Shown piece by piece: positions 1 to 6,555 of a DNA stretch of 21,567 bases. Location of the stretch: NCBI GenBank assembly GCA_050942875.1, contig JBMNOD010000059.1:1-21567 (forward strand), given 5' to 3'. Below the pieces are notes generated by a model. It saw only the letters and a program-made list of their open reading frames with translations. It did not search any database and was not told the DNA's origin. Every line of letters begins with the position of its first letter. The first letter of the stretch is position 1. The stretch comes from JAAZAI01 sp050942875. Its GTDB lineage: Bacteria > Verrucomicrobiota > Kiritimatiellia > RFP12 > UBA3636. Position numbers and translations under genes: made by a program.

Positions 1-264
1 CATGCGGACAGCAAGTGGTTACCATGCCACCTGCTGTTTCACATCATACCTCAACGTGCGGCAGTCTTCAAAGCCCCGTATACACGGTTCCTGTCAGATC
101 GCCACCCACATTACCAACACAAAAACGCAGGCGACGCGGCGCAGGTGGAGGTTTTTGATCTGGAGCGGTTTAAGAAAATCCGTGTCCATATTCTATCCTC
201 CAGCTCCAAAACGCCGAATCCTAGTTCAAATCGTGCGGCTATGCTATTTCTCAAGTCGCTCTAG
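1..264 (+). CDS. possible 3' end of an unrecognised protein (5' end outside window)
   Basis: Frame 1 is open from the first base to a TAG at 262-264, giving 87 residues. I do not recognise a family. The composition is protein-like: mixed hydrophobic and charged residues, with VEVFDLERFKKIRVHIL near residues 50-66 resembling a strand/helix pair. Codon use is less GC-rich than in the neighbouring genes, so the ORF may be foreign, decayed or fortuitous. A frame-2 ORF starting at base 2 and running to 355 covers the same stretch, but it reads through the repeat region downstream and looks like the shadow. What is seen is only an open frame with a stop; no start or motif is available. It would converge on the minus-strand operon that ends at 442. 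Confidence 0.3.
   Translation, partial: HADSKWLPCHLLFHIIPQRAAVFKAPYTRFLSDRHPHYQHKNAGDAAQVEVFDLERFKKIRVHILSSSSKTPNPSSNRAAMLFLKSL
8..37. repeat. stem-loop with 11-bp arms, one mismatch
   Basis: Bases 8-18 (ACAGCAAGTGG) pair with 27-37 (CCACCTGCTGT) around an 8-base loop, with one A/C mismatch. There is no T-run after it on either strand, so a terminator role is not supported. It lies inside the open frame at 1-264, which slightly weakens the case that the frame is a gene. Confidence 0.35.
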
Positions 265-300
265 CGGAGATTCGTGGGAGCCAAAAGTCATTCTCGGGGT

Positions 301-317
301 CTGGGGCGAGGCCCCAG
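301..317. repeat. short GC-rich hairpin (7-bp stem, 3-base loop)
   Basis: CTGGGGC (301-307) and GCCCCAG (311-317) form a perfect stem around GAG. No U-tract follows on either strand. It could fold in RNA reading out of the minus-strand operon ending at 442, but evidence for termination is weak. Confidence 0.35.
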
Positions 318-324
318 CGGAAAC

Positions 325-352
325 TCCTCACCCCGCCCTCCTCACTCCTCAC
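325..352. repeat. TCCTCAC heptamer array (short copy)
   Basis: Four consecutive 7-base units occupy 325-352: TCCTCAC, CCCGCCC, TCCTCAC, TCCTCAC. Three of four are identical and all are in phase. The same heptamer word ends the larger mosaic array upstream of citrate synthase (6521-6548). The period and non-coding location resemble the short tandemly repeated repetitive (STRR) heptamers known from cyanobacteria; no function is visible. Confidence 0.6.
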
Positions 353-362
353 TAAAACAGCC

Positions 363-427
363 CCTTGGCGTCCTTGGCGAGCCTGGCGTGAGGCTTTTTC
401 ACGCAAAGGCCGTGAAGCCAGCAAGGG
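363..427. repeat. 9-bp periodic, imperfectly palindromic intergenic repeat
   Basis: The left half has 9-base units CTTGGCGTC, CTTGGCGAG, CCTGGCGTG starting near 364. The right half (about 400-427) is an imperfect reverse complement. The core is a perfect 6-bp stem, GCGTGA (386-391) with TCACGC (399-404), around GGCTTTT. The element lies 15-79 bp past the stop of the minus-strand gene ending at 442, so its transcript could fold into a long hairpin. I recall related TTGGCG/ACGCAAAG-rich palindromes from intergenic DNA of other genomes, but could not compare them here. Confidence 0.5.
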
Positions 428-441
428 CCGGGGCGGCTCCT

Positions 442-843
442 CTACGCCTGCTGCCCGCCGCCCGTGGGCGGAGCCACGATCAGGGGATAGCGCAGGCGGA
501 GCTGGTCGTCGAGAAGAATCTCAACCCAGTGGATGCCATGAACCTTGAATCCAAGGTTCATGAAAATCTCGACGCTCGTCGCGGTTTGCTCCTGCGTGTT
601 GAGCTTGATGTCGACTTCGCGGCCGATGCCGATCGGCTCGACGCCGTCAGGGCCGATGATGCGCGTGACCTGCTTGAAGACGCCGCTCCCGCAGCACCAT
701 CGGTTCACCACGCAGATGCGAGGCGGGGCGGAGGGCAGCGTCCGGAAGCGCAAGGAGTCGAAAATGCCAATCAGGATGAACTTGCCATTGTCCTCCCGGC
801 GGACGTCGTCGCAGAGGATGCTGAATTGTAAATCGGGAATCAT
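442..843 (-). CDS. small conserved protein, DUF6941-like
   Basis: This is a 133-residue protein beginning MIPDLQFSILCDDVRRED and continuing GKFILIGIFDSL. I associate that N-terminal signature with the uncharacterised DUF6941 family; the assignment is from memory and moderately sure. No signal peptide or membrane segment is seen, so it should be cytoplasmic, and no function is known. The frame stays open up to 939, into the preceding gene, but the ATG at 843 is preferred: it has AAAGG about 8 bases upstream, lies 53 bp past the preceding stop, and starts exactly at the conserved motif. It is the last gene of the kinase operon. The C-terminal tail (PPTGGGQQA) is low-complexity. Confidence 0.7.
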   Translation of the reverse strand: MIPDLQFSILCDDVRREDNGKFILIGIFDSLRFRTLPSAPPRICVVNRWCCGSGVFKQVTRIIGPDGVEPIGIGREVDIKLNTQEQTATSVEIFMNLGFKVHGIHWVEILLDDQLRLRYPLIVAPPTGGGQQA

Positions 844-896
844 GATGCGCCTTTCATGCTGGATCGCGAAACGCCGTTTGCGGCGCGTCGCAGGGG

Positions 897-2417
897 CTAT
901 TCTACAACGAGATTCTTCGTGGGATACTGTGGATCGCACGTCATGACGACACCGAGCCGACGCAGACCTGCCGCATCGCCATCGCTGACCATGTGCGTAA
1001 GATGCACGTCGCAGCCGCGCAGATCGACCAGCTTGCCGACGGCACGCTCGACGGCGTTGCTGTTCGCGGCGCTGATGCCAAGCGCGATAAGCAGCTCGGC
1101 AACGTCGAGATTCGACGCCGTCTGATGGAACGTCTGTGACTTCATGTCCATGATCGAACGCGTGTAGGTCTCGGGGATCAGGTGAAGCCAGTCGGGAAGA
1201 CCGGCCAAATACTTCAAGGCATTGAGGATCATGCTTGAAGCGGCGTGCATCATCGGCGAGTTTCGGCCCGTCAGGATGGTGCCATCCCGGAGCTGGATCG
1301 CCGCACCCGCGAAAATGCCGAGATGGCCTTTGCCAACGCGCCTGGCGTTCTCGGCTGCGAACCGCGCCGGTGCGACGACCACGCGATCCGTCTCCTCAAG
1401 CCCGAGTTCGACCATCAGTCCATCGATCCGTTTGACAGGCATCTCGTCGCCGCGCCCGTCCATCGCATCGCAGATGGCCTGGAAGTGGCGGCGGATGATT
1501 TCCTGTTCGGCCGCCTTTCGGACGGTTTCGTCGTCGGTAATTGCGAAACCGATGCGATTCACGCTCATATCCGTGGGCGAGCGGTAGGCCTCCTCGCCCA
1601 TGATATGCGCAAGAAGGGATCGCAAAACGGGGAAGGCCTCCAAATCTCGATTGTAATTGATCGACTCGACGCCATAGGCTTCGAGATGGTACGTATCGAT
1701 CAGATTGACATCGCCGAGATCCGCCGTGGCCGCCTCGTAGGCGAGGTTCACAGGATGCTTCAGGGGAAGATTCCAAACCGGAAAGGTCTCATACTTCGCA
1801 TAGCCTGCGCGACCGCCGCGCTGGTGCTCGTGGTAGAGCTGGCTCAAACAGGTGGAAAGCTTGCCGCTGCTCGGACCTGGGCCGATGACGACGACGATGG
1901 GCCGTTCCGTCTCGATGAACTCGTTTTGACCACATCCCTCTGGACTGAGCGTGCGATCGACGTCGCTGAGAAAATCCTTGATGACGCCATGCGTCTTGAC
2001 CTCGATCCCAAGATGGCGCAGCTTGTTGGCAAAGCCGTCGGCGACCTTCATCGAGGAATCGAAGCGCGTCATCACGACGGCACGCACGGGGAACCCCCAT
2101 TTGCGCACCTCGTCAATGAGGCAGAGGACTTCGTTGTCGTACGTCGTGCCTGTGTCGGCGCGAACCTTGCGTCGCTCGAGATCCCCGGCATAGATGCAGA
2201 CGATGAACTCGATGCGATCCTTGAGGCGCTGGAGCATGCGGATCTTGACGTCGGGGTCGAATCCGGGGAGCACACGCGCCGCGTGGAGATCCTTGAAGAG
2301 CTTCCCCCCTACTTCGATGTAGAGCTTGCCGAAACGCTCCGCTCTGCGGATGATCTCGGCGCTCTGCTGCTCGATGTACAGCTCGTTGTCAAATCCGCGT
2401 CGAATGTTCTCGCCCAT
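897..2417 (-). CDS. DUF1846 family P-loop protein
   Basis: A 506-residue soluble protein, the usual length of DUF1846 proteins. Residues 179-186 (GPGPSSGK), followed by LSTCLSQLYHE, form the family's P-loop-like nucleotide-binding motif. Another recognisable stretch is the N-terminal GFDNELYIEQQSAEI. The family is widespread in bacteria but its reaction is not established; a nucleotide-dependent role is inferred only from the P-loop. It sits 54 bp downstream of the Ser/Thr kinase and 53 bp upstream of the DUF6941-like gene, all on the minus strand, so co-transcription is likely. The ATG at 2417 has only a weak GGGAA about 15 bases upstream, but no later Met precedes the conserved N-terminus. 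No truncation is seen. Confidence 0.85.
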   Translation of the reverse strand: MGENIRRGFDNELYIEQQSAEIIRRAERFGKLYIEVGGKLFKDLHAARVLPGFDPDVKIRMLQRLKDRIEFIVCIYAGDLERRKVRADTGTTYDNEVLCLIDEVRKWGFPVRAVVMTRFDSSMKVADGFANKLRHLGIEVKTHGVIKDFLSDVDRTLSPEGCGQNEFIETERPIVVVIGPGPSSGKLSTCLSQLYHEHQRGGRAGYAKYETFPVWNLPLKHPVNLAYEAATADLGDVNLIDTYHLEAYGVESINYNRDLEAFPVLRSLLAHIMGEEAYRSPTDMSVNRIGFAITDDETVRKAAEQEIIRRHFQAICDAMDGRGDEMPVKRIDGLMVELGLEETDRVVVAPARFAAENARRVGKGHLGIFAGAAIQLRDGTILTGRNSPMMHAASSMILNALKYLAGLPDWLHLIPETYTRSIMDMKSQTFHQTASNLDVAELLIALGISAANSNAVERAVGKLVDLRGCDVHLTHMVSDGDAAGLRRLGVVMTCDPQYPTKNLVVE

Positions 2418-2471
2418 AATCGCTAACAGTTCCCGACTTCGCCGCCGACAGCGGCCCCGCCGGGCGCCGAC

Positions 2472-5369
2472 CTAGAAGGCCGGTGCCTCGGACGTTTCGC
2501 CCTCCTCCGCCGGCGCATCAGGCTCGGCAAGAATCGGGATCAGCTTTTCGGCGTCATGCTTGAGAGAAGTCTTCTTTTCCATCGCCATCTTGGCCAGGGC
2601 TTTCGCCTTGGCAAGCGCGTTGGGATGATTGCCGCTGTGGACATAGCAGAAGATCGCGGCATTGAAGAGATGTTCGCCATGCTCCATCGTCCCGATCGGG
2701 CGGTCATGCGGACGGCGCTCAAGCAGGAACGTGAACAAGGTGATCCAATCCGCCTGCGTGAGCTCGGCGATCACGACGCCCCTGCGCATCGGCACAATCA
2801 GCTCCAATCCGTCTTCCGAGACGCCACGAATGTCGAAGTTGCGGTAGGCTCGGCGGATCAAGCCGTTCTTCTTGATGTCGTCGATCAGGAACGCCTGCAG
2901 CGCCGAGAGCCTGTTCAGACGTTCAACCGTCCACTTCAGCTCCTCCTGGGCCTCGGGGAACGTCAGCTCCCGCTCCATGCGCATCATGTCGGCGGCGGCC
3001 TTGTCGTACTCGAATTTGTCGACCATCTCCTTGCGGCCGGCAAAGACGGTGCGGACGCGATCCACCTGCTCCTGAACGAGTGCCTGATGGCGGGCTTCGC
3101 GCTGGAGGCGCTCCGCCTCGACCCTGGCCTTGGCGGCGGCGGCGGCGTCTTCACGGGCAAGGCGGTCGCGCTCTTCAAGCAGCTTTGCTGCTTCGCGCTC
3201 GACCTTCGCACGGCCCTGCCGCATCGTCTTGAGCGTCACATCGGCCTGAGCCACCAGCGAGTTGACCTCCTCAATGTGCTTGAGGCGGCTCTCGTGCGCC
3301 TGAAGCCGGGTGTTGAGCGCGGCCTCGACTTGCGCCGCCGACATGCCCACCCGGATCTCGGCGAACACTTCCGGAGGTTCGTCAAGAATGCTTTCGCAAC
3401 GGCGCATCGCGGCACGAATGGCCTTTGCTGGCTCGAAAATCTCGACTTCCACAAGTTGGCGCAACTTGTCCGCAGGCGTCTGAGGGAGATCAAGCGGGGC
3501 TTCCGGCTCGGGCGCGGGCTCCGCGAACTCCGCGACCGGCGCAGGCTCGGGCTCCGGTTCGGCGGCGGCCTCGGGCTCCGGCGCGGCGGCCTCGGCATTG
3601 GCGGCGGCTTCCTGCTTCAATTTCTTCATCATCAAATCGAGCATTTCCTTCCCCGGCTGCTCGACCCCGATCTTTTGAAACTCAAGACGCGCGCGAATCT
3701 CCAACTCGATGTCTGCAGGATCGCGCTCCTTGGGTTTGGGGGCCTCCGCCGCAGGCGCTTCTGCTGGTGCCGCATCTGCCGCACTCGCATCAAAACCCGC
3801 GGCATCGAACAACGGCGCGGGTGCCGCAGGCGGCTCAAGATCAGGCACGGCGAGCGCGTCGCCAGTGGCTCGCTCAAAGAGCGCAACGACGGACGCGATG
3901 TCGTTCGTCATCTCCTGATCGCGCAACCGCATCTTGTTGGCGCAGCCCTCCAGCTCGGCTTCAAGATCGAAATACTTCTGCTCGAATTCGGCCGCACGCG
4001 CGGTGTTCACCTGCACCATCTTGCTGGCGCTGCGGCGCTTGAGCACAATGTTGCCAAACCAAGCTCCTGCGCCGACAATGCTCAGCAAAATGAGCGCGAA
4101 GATGGAATAAAGCGCGATCTTGGCGCCGTTGATCGAAGACGTTTTGGCAGGGCGCATCGCGGCCGAGGCGTTCTCATTGGGACGGATGATCGCCGGCGAA
4201 GCGGTCGTCAACGCCCTCACGGCCTGCGATGCTTCAACGGTTCCCTTCTGAATCACAAGCTTCTTGCCGCCCCGTCCGGACGCATCTCCCGCGCCGGACA
4301 TGTCGCCGGTCTGGAGGGCGGTGCTGGAAATCGTCTTGCGGGTGATGCCCGGCCCCAGAATCGGCCCCTGCTTGCGGATGGCCGGAATGGGTGCGAGATA
4401 GTTCTTGATGTCGTTGATCAACGAGCCGTAGTTGGGATAGCGCATGAACAGGTCGTTGTACATCATGCGCCCGATGATGCGCGAAACCTCGGGATCGACG
4501 TCCGGGCGAATCTCCTCCAACGGCCGGGGCGGACCCGCGAAACGGGCCTTGATCACGGCGACGGCGTCGTCCCCCTCATAAGGCGGCTCGCCGGCGATCG
4601 CATGGTAGAGCGTCGCGCCCAAGCTGTAGATGTCGCTGCGCGCGCTGTTCTTCTTCTTCTGGACCTTCTCGGGGGCGATGTAGTAGGGCGTGCCCCAAAG
4701 CTCGTTGCTCTTGCCCTGGGTGGCCAGGCTCGCAATGCCGAAGTCCACCAGCTTCGCCCGCATTTTCGAGTCGAAGAGAATGTTGTCCGGCTTGATGTCG
4801 CCATGAAAAAGACCGGCGTTTTCCGCAGCTTGGAGCCCCTCGGCGATCTCAAGCCCCACCCGCATGACAAAGGCCGGATCAAGCTTGATGCCATCGGAAA
4901 TCATGCCATCGAGCTTGTTGCCTGCCACAAGCTCCATCTCCAGATAGGGGCATCCGCGGTGCTGGCCAAAGGAGTAGATCTGAGCCACGTGGGGGTGGTT
5001 CAACTTGGCGGCGCTCTGCGCCTCGTTGCGGAAGGTCTCCAACGCCGCCGGATCGTCGCCCACCGACTTCTGCATCATCTTGATGGCGACCTTCCTTCCC
5101 AGCGACACGTCCTCCGCCAAAAACACCGTGCCCATGCCGCCGGCGCCGAGGCGCTTGAGCAACAGGAAGTGGGCGAACTTCGCCGGCACGTCGTTTTCCG
5201 CTCCACAGGCCGGACACTTGATGCGACTGAAGGGCTTGACACCCGTGGTGTCGATCAGGATGTTGCATCCGGTGCAGTTCATTGTCGGTACAGGATCCGC
5301 TCCAGGGACTCCACTCATGCCCTGACGATCGGCTCCGGCTCCGTCGCTCAACCCGTTGTAGTTGCTCAT
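2472..5369 (-). CDS. membrane-anchored Ser/Thr protein kinase with N-terminal zinc ribbon
   Basis: A 965-residue protein. Numbering from the ATG at 5369: a zinc-ribbon (Cys32, 35, 52, 55), then a PknB-type kinase domain (about 64-330) with glycine loop GAGGMG (75-80), ATP lysine K97, catalytic HGDIKPDN (D191), DFG (209-211) and APE (232-234). All catalytic residues are present, with HGD replacing HRD as is common in bacterial kinases. One transmembrane helix lies at 418-442. The large C-terminal part has Ala/Pro/Glu-rich linkers and long charged helices likely to form coiled coils; I do not recognise its domain. An in-frame TTG at 5411 and ATGs at 5408 and 5396 are possible starts, but the first two lie upstream of or at the predicted transcript start, and 5369 has GAGAG upstream. 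It should phosphorylate proteins in response to an unknown signal and heads the operon with the DUF1846 and DUF6941-like genes. Confidence 0.9.
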   Translation of the reverse strand: MSNYNGLSDGAGADRQGMSGVPGADPVPTMNCTGCNILIDTTGVKPFSRIKCPACGAENDVPAKFAHFLLLKRLGAGGMGTVFLAEDVSLGRKVAIKMMQKSVGDDPAALETFRNEAQSAAKLNHPHVAQIYSFGQHRGCPYLEMELVAGNKLDGMISDGIKLDPAFVMRVGLEIAEGLQAAENAGLFHGDIKPDNILFDSKMRAKLVDFGIASLATQGKSNELWGTPYYIAPEKVQKKKNSARSDIYSLGATLYHAIAGEPPYEGDDAVAVIKARFAGPPRPLEEIRPDVDPEVSRIIGRMMYNDLFMRYPNYGSLINDIKNYLAPIPAIRKQGPILGPGITRKTISSTALQTGDMSGAGDASGRGGKKLVIQKGTVEASQAVRALTTASPAIIRPNENASAAMRPAKTSSINGAKIALYSIFALILLSIVGAGAWFGNIVLKRRSASKMVQVNTARAAEFEQKYFDLEAELEGCANKMRLRDQEMTNDIASVVALFERATGDALAVPDLEPPAAPAPLFDAAGFDASAADAAPAEAPAAEAPKPKERDPADIELEIRARLEFQKIGVEQPGKEMLDLMMKKLKQEAAANAEAAAPEPEAAAEPEPEPAPVAEFAEPAPEPEAPLDLPQTPADKLRQLVEVEIFEPAKAIRAAMRRCESILDEPPEVFAEIRVGMSAAQVEAALNTRLQAHESRLKHIEEVNSLVAQADVTLKTMRQGRAKVEREAAKLLEERDRLAREDAAAAAKARVEAERLQREARHQALVQEQVDRVRTVFAGRKEMVDKFEYDKAAADMMRMERELTFPEAQEELKWTVERLNRLSALQAFLIDDIKKNGLIRRAYRNFDIRGVSEDGLELIVPMRRGVVIAELTQADWITLFTFLLERRPHDRPIGTMEHGEHLFNAAIFCYVHSGNHPNALAKAKALAKMAMEKKTSLKHDAEKLIPILAEPDAPAEEGETSEAPAF

Positions 5370-5395
5370 GTGCTGGTTCTCTCGGTTCTCACGCA

Positions 5396-5424
5396 TTGAC
5401 AAATGCATCAAAATATATCACTAT
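5396..5424 (+). promoter_or_regulatory. weak candidate promoter for lgt
   Basis: A perfect -35 box, TTGACA (5396-5401), is followed after 17 bases by CACTAT (5419-5424), a poor -10 match. It would start transcription about 57 bases before lgt. It overlaps the divergent kinase promoter at 5412-5440, so the two could compete. Confidence 0.3.
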
Positions 5425-5440
5425 CCCCTGCCGGTTGCAA
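5412..5440 (-). promoter_or_regulatory. sigma70-type promoter of the kinase operon
   Basis: On the minus strand, TTGCAA (5440-5435), a 17-base spacer and TATATT (5417-5412). The transcript should start near 5405. That excludes the upstream in-frame TTG at 5411 and ATG at 5408 as kinase starts and leaves a leader of about 36 bases before the ATG at 5369. Confidence 0.6.
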
Positions 5441-5487
5441 CACCAGGCGCATCGGAGACGAAACACAGAAATTCGGAACAGTATTAT

Positions 5488-6315
5488 ATGCACCCAATCC
5501 TTTTTAGTCTAGACCAATTTACCATTCACTCTTTTGGCGCCTGCCTGGCCATCGCCATCCTCGCCTGCTATTTCACCATGGTCCGTCTTGCCAAGTCGAT
5601 GGGCCATGGCCCGGACTTCGTCTCCAGCATCCTGACGGTGCTGATTGTGAGCGGTTTGATCGGCGCCCGGCTCTTCTACGTGTTCGAGAACTGGCCCTAC
5701 TATTCAAAACACCCCGCCAGCATCATCAAGGTGCAGGAAGGCGGCCTCGTCTTCTACGGCGGCTTCATCCTCGGAACACTCGCCCTCATCGGGTTCAGCC
5801 TTGTCAAGAAAGTCCGCATCCTGGACGTGCTCGACCTCGTGGCCACCGCCGTGCCCCTCGGACACGCCATCGGCCGCGTCGGCTGCTTCCTCAACGGCTG
5901 CTGCTACGGACGCGACTCCAACGCCTGCATCGCCGTCACCTTCCCCAGGGGCTCGATCCCCTGGAACGATCAACTCGCCAAGAAAATGATCACCCTCGCG
6001 GCGGACCGCTCGTTGCCCGTGCTCCCCTCCCAGCTCTTCGAAACCGTCCTCAACCTCGTCGTCTTCGGCGTCATGCTGCTGCTCTTCCGCCGCCGACGCC
6101 GCCGCCCGGGATTCCTCGCCGCCGCCTATGCCACGCTCTATGCAGTCGTCCGCTTCGCAGTCGAGTTCACCCGCGGCGACCCACGACTGCATGTCGGCCC
6201 CCTCTCCATCGGCCAGCTCATCAGCCTCGTCATCTTCATCGGCGGCCTCGCTGCAACCCTCGCCCTCGCCCGAAAATCGAAACTGGAAACTGGAAACTTG
6301 GTTGCGCCGAATTGA
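5488..6315 (+). CDS. lgt: prolipoprotein diacylglyceryl transferase
   Basis: Lgt transfers diacylglycerol from phosphatidylglycerol to the lipobox cysteine of prolipoproteins at the inner membrane, the first step in lipoprotein maturation. The protein has 275 residues with about seven hydrophobic segments. It starts at MHPILFSLDQFTIHSFG, the typical Lgt N-terminus; the frame is open further 5' to 5362, but that extension is not Lgt-like. The signature region reads GHAIGRVGCFLNGCCYG, where classical Lgt has GRxGNFxNGExxG: Asn and Glu are replaced by Cys, a variant I recall from several phyla. The SD is weak (GGAAC, 7 bases upstream). The last dozen codons (KLETGNLVAPN) are made of the tandem repeat that fills the downstream gap. 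It is divergent from the kinase operon. Confidence 0.92.
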   Translation: MHPILFSLDQFTIHSFGACLAIAILACYFTMVRLAKSMGHGPDFVSSILTVLIVSGLIGARLFYVFENWPYYSKHPASIIKVQEGGLVFYGGFILGTLALIGFSLVKKVRILDVLDLVATAVPLGHAIGRVGCFLNGCCYGRDSNACIAVTFPRGSIPWNDQLAKKMITLAADRSLPVLPSQLFETVLNLVVFGVMLLLFRRRRRRPGFLAAAYATLYAVVRFAVEFTRGDPRLHVGPLSIGQLISLVIFIGGLAATLALARKSKLETGNLVAPN

Positions 6316-6555
6316 AACTTGACACCGAAAACGGAAAATCGGAAACTGGACACCCGAAATTTGATCCGGCCGATCAGACCAATCCGACTGATCCGGCCGA
6401 TCGCCAAAGCTCGCGACAAAGCCGCCCTCCGACACTGGCGACCGACGACTGGCGACCGACGATTAGCGACTAGCGACTCAAAAAAGTAATTTCGCAATTC
6501 ATAATTCGCAATTTCCTCTCTCCTCACTCCTCTCTCCTCACTCCTCACTCCTTTT
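6279..6555. repeat. mosaic of 7- and 9-bp tandem repeats (STRR-like)
   Basis: The end of lgt and the whole 240-bp gap before citrate synthase are built of short-period blocks. GAAACTG units run at 6279-6299. Nine-base units on GATCCGGCC lie at 6363-6407. A 14-bp word, ACTGGCGACCGACG, is duplicated at 6434-6447 and 6448-6461 and followed by ATTAGCG, ACTAGCG. CGCAATT, CATAATT, CGCAATT occupy 6493-6513. TCCTCTC/TCCTCAC units run at 6514-6548, ending TCCTTTT just before the ATG. From 6493 to 6555 the 7-base phase is unbroken although the word changes. This resembles STRR elements described in cyanobacteria. No clear promoter or terminator is visible inside. Confidence 0.8.

Noticed and set aside
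301..317. Intrinsic terminator
   Set aside because: A good stem but no T-tract on either side.
2..355. 117-residue frame-2 ORF at the left edge
   Set aside because: It runs through the hairpin and heptamer repeat region and has no protein-like features; frame 1 is the better, still weak, candidate.
1245..2426. 393-residue plus-strand open frame opposite the DUF1846 gene
   Set aside because: It mirrors the codon structure of the minus-strand gene, has no recognisable motif, and the opposite strand encodes a well-matched family protein.
2556..5399. 947-residue plus-strand open frame opposite the kinase
   Set aside because: Leu/Arg/His-rich low-complexity translation typical of antisense of GC-rich genes; the kinase strand has all catalytic motifs.
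6319..6347. Promoter for citrate synthase starting with TTGACA at 6319
   Set aside because: No acceptable -10 box at 16-18 bp; the hexamer is probably part of the repeat wording.
5704..6435. 243-residue minus-strand frame opposite lgt with DRPDQSDWS repeats
   Set aside because: The apparent peptide repeat is the 9-bp GATCCGGCC DNA repeat read in frame; the remainder is acidic antisense of lgt.
6279..6555. CRISPR-like array
   Set aside because: Units are 7 or 9 bp with no spacers and no cas genes nearby.
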